Part shown: one piece after another, positions 9,801 through 14,387 of the stretch
Numbering within the stretch: the first letter of the stretch is position 1
Layout: each line of letters starts with the position of its first letter
From: CAYOLL01 sp964404765 [NCBI: uncultured Gemmatimonadota bacterium]
GTDB taxonomy: Bacteria; 4572-55
Assembly: GCA_964404765.1 (NCBI GenBank)
Contig: CAYOLL010000155.1
Location: 1 to 14,387 of the forward strand
Length of the DNA stretch: 14,387 nt
Direction: 5' to 3'
Program-made: the position numbers and the translations under genes
The notes under the pieces: generated by a model
What the model was told of the DNA's origin: nothing
Databases searched by the model: none
Seen by the model: only the letters and a program-made list of their open reading frames with translations

Positions 9801-12057
9801 CTCATTCCGCGTTACGTTAAGCAGCGGGATGCTCGGCGCTAAAGAGCGCGTGTCTTCAACCGGCGCAGGCGGCAATTTTGCTTTTGATGACCTGCCGTGC
9901 GGCTCTTATTTTGTGACGGTTTATGATCTGAATCAGCGCAAAGTGCATGTGCAAAGCGTGGATGTTAACCATGTTTTCCCGGTAGCCAATCTGGATATTG
10001 ACCTGGAAGCGGACAAGAAACCGGAAGCGGCATCCCAAACAACGCCGGGCGGCGAACTCTGCACCGGCAAGTTGATCGGCACGATCACCCGCAAGGGCGA
10101 GACGGTTCACGTCTTCCGCGTCGCTTTGAGCGGCGAGTTTGCCAAAGGCAAAGAGCGTGTTGTCACGACGAACGAGTCCGGCAGCTTTACTTTTGAGGAC
10201 CTGCCGTGTGGCTCCTACTTTGTCACTGTTTATGATCAGGATCAAAATCAAGTTTATGCCCGTAATATTGAAATTAATCACGTCTTTCCGGTTTATGATC
10301 TGAAGACGCAGGTCGGCTCGCGGCCCGCTCCGCCGAAAGATGAAAACCGTGACCGAACTCAGGGCAAAGGTCGTATTACCGGACGGATTACGCAAAAGGG
10401 CGAGGCAACCTTTGACTTCCGCGTTGCTTTAGTGGGCGAAGATAAGGTCACATCCACCAATCCGGTGTCCGGCGTCTTTGCCTTTACCGATTTGCCGTAT
10501 GGCAGCTATCACTTGATTGTTTACAACGGACAGCAGGAATCGGTGCTGTATAAGATTATTAACCTGAACGAAATCTTTCCGGTTTATCATGTGGATCAGG
10601 AGTTGGATGCCCGGCCGAGACCCAAGACCGAAGATAAGCCGAAAGATGGCGGCAAGGTCATTGGGCGCGTCTATGGCACAATTCGCTTTGATGACGCCAG
10701 CCGCACACCGGATTTCCGCGTGGTGGTCACCGGCCTGGGCGGCGACCAGAAACGGCATGTGACCGCGACCGATCCGACCGGCTATTTCCAACTGGAAGGT
10801 CTGGAACTTGGTCAGTATAATCTCCGGGTTTATCAAGACCCGCAAAAAGTGGCCTACACGATGGACTTTATGTTGACCGATATCTATTCGGCATACCCCA
10901 TCAATTATGTGGTGACATCGGACAAGGCCAACCGACCGGGCGCAACCAAGGGTCAGATTTTCGGCAAGATTTCGCCGGCTAAGGTCTACCGCGTGGTTTT
11001 AAATGGCACCGACTTTACCGCCAGTACCGATGGCATTACCGGTACGTTTAAAATGAAGGATGTGCCATTTGGCCGCTATTATCTGTCTGTTTACGACTAC
11101 GGCGCTCAGAAATATCTGCATGGCCGCGAAATCGAACTTTCTACCCTGTTCCCAGAATTTAATTTCGAAGCAAATCTGGTGGATGACAAGGGCGGCAAAG
11201 GCGTTATAAGCGGCAAAGTGTACGACGAGGCCGATCCTGGAAATCGAACCTTTATTGTCTCGCTATCCGGCACGGAATATTTTGTCAAGACCAACCCCAA
11301 ACTGGGCGGCGAGTTTACGATCGACAATTTGGCCTTTGGTAATTATCATGTTGCCGTTTATGATCTGCGTGGCAACTTTATCTATGCCGAACCGGCCACG
11401 CTAACCAAGCAGTTCCCATTCTATGAACTGAGTTACAAAGTCGGCGCCAAACCCGAAGCGCCCAAGCCGCCGAGCATCAACGGACGCATTTTCGGCCAGA
11501 TATTCCTGAAGGGCGGCTGCGATGACCTGTTCACGGTTATCTTGAAAGGCAGCGGGTTGAAGGAAGACCGCAAATCTGTCCAAAAGGGCAACGGCTTCAT
11601 CTTTGAGAAACTGCCCTATGGCGATTATTATCTGAATGTCTTCGGCAAGGATCGCAAACTCTTGTATGAAGAGCGCATCCAACTCAACTATATGTTCCCG
11701 GAAGAGGGTGTCAAGATTGAATTTGAATGCGGCCGCTATGCGCAGGGTCAAAATTCCGGGGCTATTTTTGGTAATGTGATTGATCTGGATAATACCAAAG
11801 AAACTTTTAAGGTGACCATATCCGGGGATCGCGGGGTTAGCACGGAGTGGACGGATCGTTACGACGGCTATTTCCGCTTTGACAATCTGCCTTTTGGTGT
11901 CTACTTAGTCAAGGTGCACAAGCCGGACGGATCTGTCTTTGACAGCGAGATTGTGGAATTAACAACGGCTCGCCCGACGCGGCTGATTACAGCCAAAATC
12001 GGCAGCAAGAAAGTTGAGAAAAGCCCCAAAAAGGAAAGCGATATTTATTATCGCTAA
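814..12057 (+). CDS. Giant secreted protein of 37 tandem carboxypeptidase-regulatory-like domains
   Basis: The ATG at 814 is preceded by GAGG at 801-804. Residues 2-32 form a Sec signal peptide: RK at 2-3, hydrophobic core about 5-20, and likely cleavage after A31 or A32 (AFAA/KPD). From residue 37 to about 3729 the protein consists of 37 units of 83-110 residues. Each unit reads roughly G-x-I-x-G-x-I, then (Y/F)RV-x-L-x-G, T-(S/T)-x-x-x-G-x-F-x-F-x-x-L, G-x-Y-x-V-x-(V/I)YD and VEL-x-x-IFP-x-Y, followed by a Pro/Thr/Lys-rich linker. The T..G.F.F..L..G.Y core is typical of the transthyretin-like CarboxypepD_reg / Cna_B-like beta-sandwich. Units start at residues 37, 139, 249, 346, 452, 557, 659, 752, 856, 954, 1055, 1146, 1240, 1346 and so on to 3648. 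No catalytic domain, LPXTG motif, transmembrane anchor or C-terminal sorting domain is visible, and the tail is Lys-rich (ending SDIYYR). It is probably extracellular or periplasmic and structural or adhesive, which is inference. It lies alone between two terminators. The frame is intact throughout. Confidence 0.95.
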   Translation: MRKGILIALALMLAFVVTLPSASGGFDTAFAAKPDKKFGRMYGVVKIKGKNERLRVGLRGTEYYKWTDAAGYFDFSGLDLGSYHLEIYDKNRRILYDEMVELSVIFKDYEFNKVFSADWLDDGTPQAMAARTGAAEQNYGRIYGTVRDTCCSQGKRFRVGLSNTDIYVWTSIDGSYKIDNLALGDYQVNFYESDTRQLIHVEQVNLTRAFYQIAVDHAYCCSVVQSQRQQTETRKDAPKSGDEAIPTGPGVVIGKVVQRGDNSNFYKVRLLGMGVDQVYSTDANGNFRFDYLPLGSYSASMYDLDRNFIYSEEIELTKMFPRYTLNYTLEPKNPPVIQPVDDGRPKWGVIRGQIADRARSTQVFQVELEPLGTKIFVDRNTGDYSFNKLPFKDYTLRVYDSYGREITNQTIQLTGDYADVRFDHFISSPAPAPVPTQQQSPSSQPQKTKSPRGSIYGQLLNKDGVDHSFRVGLSGTDSYTWTDPKNGAFGFDDLDLGNYQLLIYDKGQNILRTKDIHLTKIFPLYEVTETLSPLRASGSTPTPPAKVKPASTVAPKPGLIYGTVIKQGSQEHRFRVGLSNVNRYVWTNPKDGSFAFDNLALGHYQMIIYDEAQRIQRTTDVHLSDVFPAYKAEEVLKAARPQAPPSVNKPMTTSASKTKGTIYGTIRWENGGKPFFRVGLSGTEAYKWTNAQDGTFSFSDLEMGFYQFVIYDESQNLCKMMDIHLTPIFPTFKVESTIEKKLPAPKAEPDVSGSIVGSIRRDGEGENYYRVIVPGTDIMITTDYYGNFELRGLKLSNYALQIYDYKTHEHVRTQDVMLDRIFPRKQVNVTLPAREKPKQNIKPKMQPTSTTKPKGSGMIYGRIVQNGDCTMSPIFRVALGDTAVTSTGDGSFAVENLPYGSYLIRVYDRSQKLVHAMDVQLNSLFPQYEVYKEVKCDEKPAVVKPMAMDYVKRNALVYGRISRDAACKGSAVYRIAVGDTSAVTRTDGSFELGGLAYGAYLVRVYDMAQHLVSAVDIQLNSVFFSYELNHHITCQSSEPAKPAEVLPKPKSVPRDGLISGQITQAATCAKSPIYRVALGDTAVSTQSDGTFEIRGLAYGTYMTRVYDAKRNLVHSDDVQLSSVFPSFNLDLNLECDGRPAQAQSYKPGRITGQITKKGARDNFYRVRVAGLDKVISTNMLGDFEVKDLEYGLYHIVVYDKNQQKVYNQDVELTHVFPVYFMDVNLEDDKKPAEVKPVNACDGRIIGLVNKEGAKSLAYRVVLSGNFPEGKERIASTNMAGGFSFDDLGCGTYFVTVYDLNQKAVHAQLVELTRVFPTYNVEVKLPSEKPVYQPLPTSTLPAKKEVCEGKIYGGVNKKGVSDNTYRIVLSGNQNWSKERYTTSSASGAFAFEAVDCGSYFLTVYDMDQKPVHVRLVEVSQMFPISKVEVKLEADKTGDSQTRPTDYQATKPKCTGKIVGTLIKKGAASNVYRVVANGDFPDGSRERAVTSNASGNFVFDNLTCGSYFVSAYDMNQRKVHVQQVELNTIFPIYNMEAELDADKSVVTPTSTPAPQANDCTGKLVGAVVKKGAVSQTYRVVLSGNFADGKDRVASTSGYGNFVFDNLKCGFYVASVYDMTQKRVHVQTIELNYIFPVYNLQVDLDADKKDTPVVTPTKDECVGKVVGSITKKGATNQSYRVVLNGLNTKERVTSTNAYGAFTFDNLNCGVYFVTAYDAAQKKVHVQQVELNSIFPVYNMDVDLEADKPAPAQTSPVNDCTGKLVGSITQKNVPSQTYRIVLSGNFADGKDRIKSTSSYGNFEFPNLKCGFYVASVYDMNQKRLHVQTVELNDIFPVYNMQVDLDADKKAVTPATPTKEECVGKVVGSVTRKGATNQSYRLVLNGLNIKERVTSTSAYGSFTFDNLTCGTYFVTVYDLNQKKVHLQEVELNSVFPVYNMNVDLEADKPIQVVPTSTGDCTGKVVGSITKKGATNQSYRVVLNGLNTKERVTSTNAYGSFTFDNLSCGVYFVTAYDAAQKKVHVQQVELNSIFPVYNMDVDLEADKPAPTQTQTTPTPPAADCTGKVVGSVTKKGATNQSYRLVLNGLNIKERVTSTSAYGSFTFDNLTCGTYFVTVYDLNQKKVHLQEVELNSVFPVYNMNVDLEADKPIQVVPTSTNDCTGKVVGSITKKGATNQSYRVVLNGLNTKERVTSTNAYGSFTFDNLNCGVYFVTAYDATQKKVHVQQVELNSIFPVYNVDVDLEADKPAPTQTQTTPTPPTDCSGKVVGSITKKGATNQSYRVVLNGLNTKERVTSTNAYGSFTFDNLTCGIYFVTAYDGSQKKVHAQQIELNSIFPIYNMDVDLEADKSAPTQTTPTPQPKDDCAGKLVGSITQKGVTNQSYRIVLSGNFADGKDRVKSTSNYGNFEFPNLNCGFYVVSVYDLSQKRVYVQTIELSYIFPLYNMQVDLDAEKKDTTPAPAKPKACAGKLVGTITKDGLAPRQNYRVVVSGNNLEDGEVVVSTNGGGNFAFDNLKCGNYFVSVFDMNQKRVHVQPVEISNIFPIYNMEVDVKSEKSTPTPVTPKDCVGKLVGSITKDGAAPRQPYRLVVSGSSLDDEIIATTNGTGGFAFDNLKCGTYYVSVFDQTQKRAHVQPVEISRIFPIYNMDVDLKSEKKELPPVVTPTSSDEPCNGRIIGAVTVKGETPKKAYRAVLSGGSVGSKEKATSTNIYGNFTFDGVACGSYFVSIYDLNQKRLQVQPVEISHIFPLYNMEVDVEADKVTPVTQATPASKDKCSGQLVGEITRKGETRNYYRVVLNGGFADGKERVTSTNSSGSFAFDELNCGSYFVTVYDMGQRRVHVQQVEINHIFPMYNLDVELDAEKKDGSATVEPKPTPKTTVCDGKLFGTINKKGEVRQLYRVVLGGDFAEGKSRMLSTNSTGNFVFEDLKCGIYQITIYDMNQKAVHNQQVALTEIFPIYNMQVDLEADKKEEPKSQAGSVTPAGDCAGRVVGSVTRKGAPNASFRVTLSSGMLGAKERVSSTGAGGNFAFDDLPCGSYFVTVYDLNQRKVHVQSVDVNHVFPVANLDIDLEADKKPEAASQTTPGGELCTGKLIGTITRKGETVHVFRVALSGEFAKGKERVVTTNESGSFTFEDLPCGSYFVTVYDQDQNQVYARNIEINHVFPVYDLKTQVGSRPAPPKDENRDRTQGKGRITGRITQKGEATFDFRVALVGEDKVTSTNPVSGVFAFTDLPYGSYHLIVYNGQQESVLYKIINLNEIFPVYHVDQELDARPRPKTEDKPKDGGKVIGRVYGTIRFDDASRTPDFRVVVTGLGGDQKRHVTATDPTGYFQLEGLELGQYNLRVYQDPQKVAYTMDFMLTDIYSAYPINYVVTSDKANRPGATKGQIFGKISPAKVYRVVLNGTDFTASTDGITGTFKMKDVPFGRYYLSVYDYGAQKYLHGREIELSTLFPEFNFEANLVDDKGGKGVISGKVYDEADPGNRTFIVSLSGTEYFVKTNPKLGGEFTIDNLAFGNYHVAVYDLRGNFIYAEPATLTKQFPFYELSYKVGAKPEAPKPPSINGRIFGQIFLKGGCDDLFTVILKGSGLKEDRKSVQKGNGFIFEKLPYGDYYLNVFGKDRKLLYEERIQLNYMFPEEGVKIEFECGRYAQGQNSGAIFGNVIDLDNTKETFKVTISGDRGVSTEWTDRYDGYFRFDNLPFGVYLVKVHKPDGSVFDSEIVELTTARPTRLITAKIGSKKVEKSPKKESDIYYR
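4531..10362 (+). repeat. Central block of 19 cysteine-paired units (units 13-31)
   Basis: Every one of these 19 units begins with Cys in the pattern C-x-G-(K/R/Q) and has a second Cys in L-x-C-G-x-Y, about 50 residues later. This gives 38 cysteines at fixed positions. In an exported protein this suggests one disulfide per domain, tying the linker entry to the strand before YD. The block ends sharply on both sides: units 12 and 32 have neither Cys. Linkers in this block are rich in Pro, Thr and Gln (for example PAPTQTQTTPTPP). Confidence 0.85.
6382..7584 (+). repeat. 603-bp two-unit tandem duplication (units 19-20 and 21-22)
   Basis: Units 19 (6382) and 20 (6676) recur as units 21 (6985) and 22 (7279) at an offset of exactly 603 bases. 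By eye, 6442-6668 and 7045-7271 are identical over 227 bases, ending at single-base mismatches on both sides. Units 20 and 22 at the same offset differ at about 15 codons, of which I count 12 synonymous. The second copy is 3 bases shorter because its last linker has one residue fewer. The uneven identity suggests gene conversion, or a duplication followed by patchy recombination. Confidence 0.85.
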
Positions 12058-12083
12058 ACTGAGCGGCATGATTACTTAATTTT

Positions 12084-12126
12084 AAACGGGCTATCGCCTT
12101 TTATGGAGCGATAGCCCGTTTTTTTT
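12084..12126 (+). terminator. Strong intrinsic terminator after the giant gene
   Basis: A perfect 14-bp stem (AAACGGGCTATCGC at 12084-12097 with its complement at 12108-12121) closes a 10-base loop and runs into eight T (12119-12126). It begins 27 bases after the TAA at 12055-12057. It lies only 28 bases before the ATG of the next plus-strand gene. Confidence 0.93.
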
Positions 12127-12154
12127 GGCCAGGGCATCCAAATGTGAGCGTCGC

Positions 12155-13141
12155 ATGAACAGATTCCCTTATATTCAACCGGCTTTGCTGGCTATTCTGA
12201 AACTATCCTTGCTGGGATTGCTCGCCTTCTCATTGGGCGGTTATCTGGCGGATTATCACTACGGGCTTGAGCAGCTTTGTCACTTTCGTTTTCAATACGG
12301 GGTGATTGCCGGATTTTTCGCTTTGGCTTTTGCGGCAGTTCTGAATTGGCGCTGGACAAGCCTCAGTGTTTTTGGTCTGTTAATCAATATCGGACCGGTC
12401 GCGCCGCTGTATTGGCCGGAACCCGATCTGCAAGCAAGCGCCGCCAAGCCCGATTTGCGAATCATCCTGGCTAATGTGCACACCGCCAATCGTAACTTCA
12501 CCGACATTCTAAAATGGGTGCGAACCGAGCAGCCGGATATCTTCATCGCCCAGGAAATCGACGACAACTGGCTGGCGCAACTCAATATGTTAACGGATCA
12601 GATGCCATACCGGCTGGCCTTTCCACGCCGCGACAATTTTGGTATTGGCTTGTGGAGTCGCTTGCCATTCGTGCAAGATAGTTTGGTGATTTTGGGATCG
12701 GCCGGTGTGCCCAGTATTCTGGCGCAAATTGAAGTTGACGGTCAAAAGGTCTCGTTGCTGACAATGCACCCTTTGCCGCCGGTGGATGGCAAATACGCTC
12801 TATTGCGTAACGAACAGCTACAGTCTGCCGCCGTTTTTCTGAATAGTTTGACTGCGCCCAAGCTCCTTGTGGGCGATTTAAATGTTACCCCGTTTTCGCC
12901 GTATTTGCAAAGATTGGAGCAGCAGACAGATTTGCGGCAGGCCCGACGCGGTCGTGGATTATTGCCAACCTGGCCGACCGTGATGCCGTTGCTGATGATT
13001 CCCATCGACCATTATTTGATCAGCCCGGATATGCGCGTTGTGGATTTGCGCACGGGTCCGAATATTGGCTCGGATCATTTACCGCTATTGTTGGAGGCGA
13101 CAATTTTCGCCGGAGATGGGGGAGAGGGCATGATAAAGTGA
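12155..13141 (+). CDS. Membrane-anchored endonuclease/exonuclease/phosphatase (EEP) family protein
   Basis: This is a 328-residue protein. Three hydrophobic segments lie at about residues 9-30, 48-64 and 68-86, followed by a C-terminal EEP (DNase I-like, Mg-dependent phosphodiesterase/phosphatase) domain. The family's metal and catalytic motifs are all present: N107 (ILANVHT), E134 (AQE), H205 (TMH), G240-D241-x-N243 (GDLN), D285-H286 (IDH) and S306-D307-H308 (SDH). The layout resembles YafD-like EEP proteins, with an N-terminal membrane part and a catalytic part at the membrane surface; the substrate cannot be inferred. I chose ATG 12155 over the earlier TTG at 12125 because the TTG lies in the terminator T-run. 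No strong Shine-Dalgarno site or separate promoter is visible. The 3' end overlaps the convergent channel gene by 67 bases. Confidence 0.88.
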   Translation: MNRFPYIQPALLAILKLSLLGLLAFSLGGYLADYHYGLEQLCHFRFQYGVIAGFFALAFAAVLNWRWTSLSVFGLLINIGPVAPLYWPEPDLQASAAKPDLRIILANVHTANRNFTDILKWVRTEQPDIFIAQEIDDNWLAQLNMLTDQMPYRLAFPRRDNFGIGLWSRLPFVQDSLVILGSAGVPSILAQIEVDGQKVSLLTMHPLPPVDGKYALLRNEQLQSAAVFLNSLTAPKLLVGDLNVTPFSPYLQRLEQQTDLRQARRGRGLLPTWPTVMPLLMIPIDHYLISPDMRVVDLRTGPNIGSDHLPLLLEATIFAGDGGEGMIK

Positions 13142-13974
13142 TGGGCCGGGCCGGCTTCCAGTTTAATATCGGTCTCGGCCTGAAAGCGGGTCAGCAGCGC
13201 TTCCCAAATTTTATATTCCGTGGCCCGCCGCTGGTAAAATTTGCAGACATAGCGGGCAATAAACTGATATTTTTCGCCATGCAGTCGCAAGTAAACCGAA
13301 GGCGTTGTCTGGGTAAACACAATCTCTTTGGAACCGGCGCGAATGATTTTAAGTTCATCTTCGCTAAATTGATGACTGTGCGTATTGAGCACATCCTGGA
13401 TAATTTTGCGCGCTTTGTGCCAATTACTACTCAACGGCATTTCAAGACTGATTTCGTGCCAGACTAATGAAAAACTGCGGCTATAATTGGCCACCGGTGT
13501 GGTCAAAACAATACTGTTGGGAATCTTGATCATGCGGCCGGTCGGCTCATCGCCCTGCAGCGCGTTGCCAACCTCGGCTACGCCGAAATAAACCGGCCCC
13601 AACTCTACCACATCGCCTGTGATCGCGCCAACCTGAATACGATCCCCTACACTGAATAATCCCCGCCAAATAATGACGCCGTTGGTGATCAAGTTCAGTA
13701 GCAATTCCTTGGAAACAACAATCAGCGCCGCCGCGACCAAGCTGAGTAACGTCAGGATGGATTGCACCCACTCAAACCAGACCCGCACTAATAGCAGCCC
13801 GCCCAACACGAAGACGACATAGTTGACAGTTTGCCGCCAGACATAACGCCGGCGCAGCTCGTCCACCTCGCGCTGGACAAGCCGCTGCATCATGAATTGC
13901 AACACGCTTAGAGACAGGATCGAGATAAGCGTTCCGAGAATTTTCAGGCCGGTTTCGGTTTGAAAGAAATCCAT
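13075..13974 (-). CDS. MscS-family small-conductance mechanosensitive channel
   Basis: This is a 299-residue protein. Hydrophobic segments lie at about 11-30, 49-69 and 72-104; the last, Gly/Ala/Leu-rich, is the likely pore-lining helix. It is followed by the MscS beta domain signature: GDRIQVGAITGDVVELG (110-126), then KIPNSIV (150-156) and NYS (163-165). The length fits the basic three-helix MscS class. Such channels open under membrane tension and release solutes during osmotic downshock; a role in ion balance is expected here from family membership only. The ATG at 13974 has no good Shine-Dalgarno site, but a well-formed promoter lies about 50 bases upstream. The stop codon (13075-13077) sits antisense to the Asp-His codons of the catalytic SDH motif of the EEP gene. 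Confidence 0.9.
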   Translation of the reverse strand: MDFFQTETGLKILGTLISILSLSVLQFMMQRLVQREVDELRRRYVWRQTVNYVVFVLGGLLLVRVWFEWVQSILTLLSLVAAALIVVSKELLLNLITNGVIIWRGLFSVGDRIQVGAITGDVVELGPVYFGVAEVGNALQGDEPTGRMIKIPNSIVLTTPVANYSRSFSLVWHEISLEMPLSSNWHKARKIIQDVLNTHSHQFSEDELKIIRAGSKEIVFTQTTPSVYLRLHGEKYQFIARYVCKFYQRRATEYKIWEALLTRFQAETDIKLEAGPAHHFIMPSPPSPAKIVASNNSGK

Positions 13975-14025
13975 AGGTTGGTTTGCGGTATCGTTCAGGC
14001 TAAAGTTGAGGAAAGTCGGCGCCGC

Positions 14026-14054
14026 ATATTATTGTCAAATCCGCCTTCTGTCAA
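14026..14054 (-). promoter_or_regulatory. Sigma-70-type promoter for the MscS gene
   Basis: On the minus strand TTGACA (14054-14049) is a perfect -35 box. A 17-base spacer leads to TAATAT (14031-14026), a 4/6 match to the -10 box. Transcription would begin near 14019, giving a leader of about 45 bases before the ATG at 13974. This supports that start codon. A second TTGACA occurs at 14038-14033 but has no -10 partner. Confidence 0.65.
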
Positions 14055-14223
14055 CCGGCATTATACAAAGGCAGGAAGAACTGGCCGATTTAACTGTTGC
14101 CGGTGAGAAGCAACCCGTGAGTCCATTCATATCTACAACTCTGAATGACCTTACGGCAGCAACGGCTTGCTCACCTCCGCTTAAAAATTTAATCAGAAGT
14201 TAGAAGAGAAATGAGTCAACTAA

Positions 14224-14387
14224 ATTCAGGACTTGACACTTCGCCAAATCCTGACCACCGACGCCGACCTCGAACCCAATTACGACCAGAGCATCTTGAA
14301 AGTGCGACTGCATAACCTGACCAACCCGCTGCACCAGCGTTATGCTCAAAATCTGTTGCGGGCTTTGAATGAAACCGAGACCCTCTT
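14224..14387 (+). pseudogene. C-terminal tail of a DDE-type transposase, 5' part missing
   Basis: After a stop at 14221-14223 a frame stays open to the window edge (54 full codons). It contains TTDADLEPNY, LKVRLHNLTNP and ALNETETLF. This matches the general pattern near the C-terminus of a common large transposase family, in which a 'loss/ADL-P-Y' stretch, a 'L-V-LH-L--P' strand and an 'LNETET-FPGT' ending occur in this order. The identification is from memory, with no search. There is no start codon with a ribosome site and no transposase-like sequence before 14224, so the catalytic domain is absent. The frame probably ends 10-20 residues beyond the window. Bases 13975-14223 hold only the MscS promoter and nothing else I recognise. 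Confidence 0.5.

Larger units (their letters stand above)
922..12000 (+). repeat. In-frame array of 37 domain-encoding units of about 300 bp
   Basis: Unit starts in DNA: 922, 1228, 1558, 1849, 2167, 2482, 2788, 3067, 3379, 3673, 3976, 4249, 4531, 4849, 5167, 5482, 5785, 6079, 6382, 6676, 6985, 7279, 7585, 7891, 8194, 8494, 8806, 9118, 9436, 9751, 10060, 10363, 10660, 10948, 11197, 11479 and 11755. Outer units are diverged. Units 17 and 19-23 are nearly identical in protein sequence. Classes: Trp-type units (W before T at the turn) are 1, 2, 5, 6, 7 and 37. Units with one Cys early and one after the last strand are 2, 9, 10, 11 and 36. Units with Cys at the unit start and before G.Y are 13-31. 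Units 1, 3-6, 8, 12, 32-35 and 37 have no Cys, and unit 7 has one unpaired. Confidence 0.92.

Noticed and set aside
814-12057. Intramolecular isopeptide bonds as in Cna_B adhesins
   Set aside because: I could not identify a consistent Lys/Asn/Glu triad across the units; the conserved cysteine pairs offer a simpler way of stabilising the domains.
12125-12154. TTG start at 12125 giving ten extra residues for the EEP protein
   Set aside because: The TTG lies at the end of the terminator T-run, and the added residues are charged and precede an otherwise normal membrane N-terminus starting at ATG 12155.
14006-14203. Plus-strand 65-residue frame starting with TTG
   Set aside because: It has no ribosome site and no recognisable domain, and it covers the minus-strand MscS promoter.

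Overview
The window comes from a bacterium with roughly even base composition. Genes have ordinary bacterial signals: Shine-Dalgarno-like sites, intrinsic terminators and one good sigma-70-type promoter. I cannot name the organism. A dockerin-like calcium loop, a very large secreted repeat protein and a transposase remnant fit a free-living environmental bacterium (for example a Chloroflexota-like or candidate-phylum lineage), but that is a weak inference.

Layout. Bases 1-451 hold the C-terminal part of a secreted-type protein with an Ig/cadherin-like remnant and one dockerin-type calcium loop, followed by an intrinsic terminator (498-530). Bases 452-813 are noncoding and contain a 33-base near-perfect hairpin (673-705) upstream of the main gene. 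Bases 814-12057 are a single gene for a 3747-residue protein (about 400 kDa). It has a Sec signal peptide followed by 37 tandem carboxypeptidase-regulatory-like (transthyretin-like) beta-sandwich units joined by Pro/Thr/Lys-rich linkers, and nothing else recognisable. A strong intrinsic terminator follows (12084-12126). Bases 12155-13141 encode a membrane-anchored endonuclease/exonuclease/phosphatase (EEP) family enzyme. It converges on, and overlaps by 67 bases, a minus-strand MscS-type mechanosensitive channel gene (13075-13974) that has its own promoter at 14026-14054. The right edge (14224-14387) holds the C-terminal tail of a DDE-type transposase, lacking its 5' part.

The giant gene is the main object of interest. 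Its units fall into sequence classes: Trp-type units near both ends, two different cysteine-pair arrangements, and a central block of 19 units each with two cysteines at fixed positions. At DNA level the middle (about 5785-7890) is the most recently expanded. It includes a two-unit, 603-base duplication with a 227-base stretch of perfect identity. The protein looks like a long, disulfide-stiffened extracellular or periplasmic fibre, but its function is unknown and no surface anchor is visible. The genes show no clear shared pathway. The giant gene appears to be its own transcription unit, bounded by terminators on both sides.
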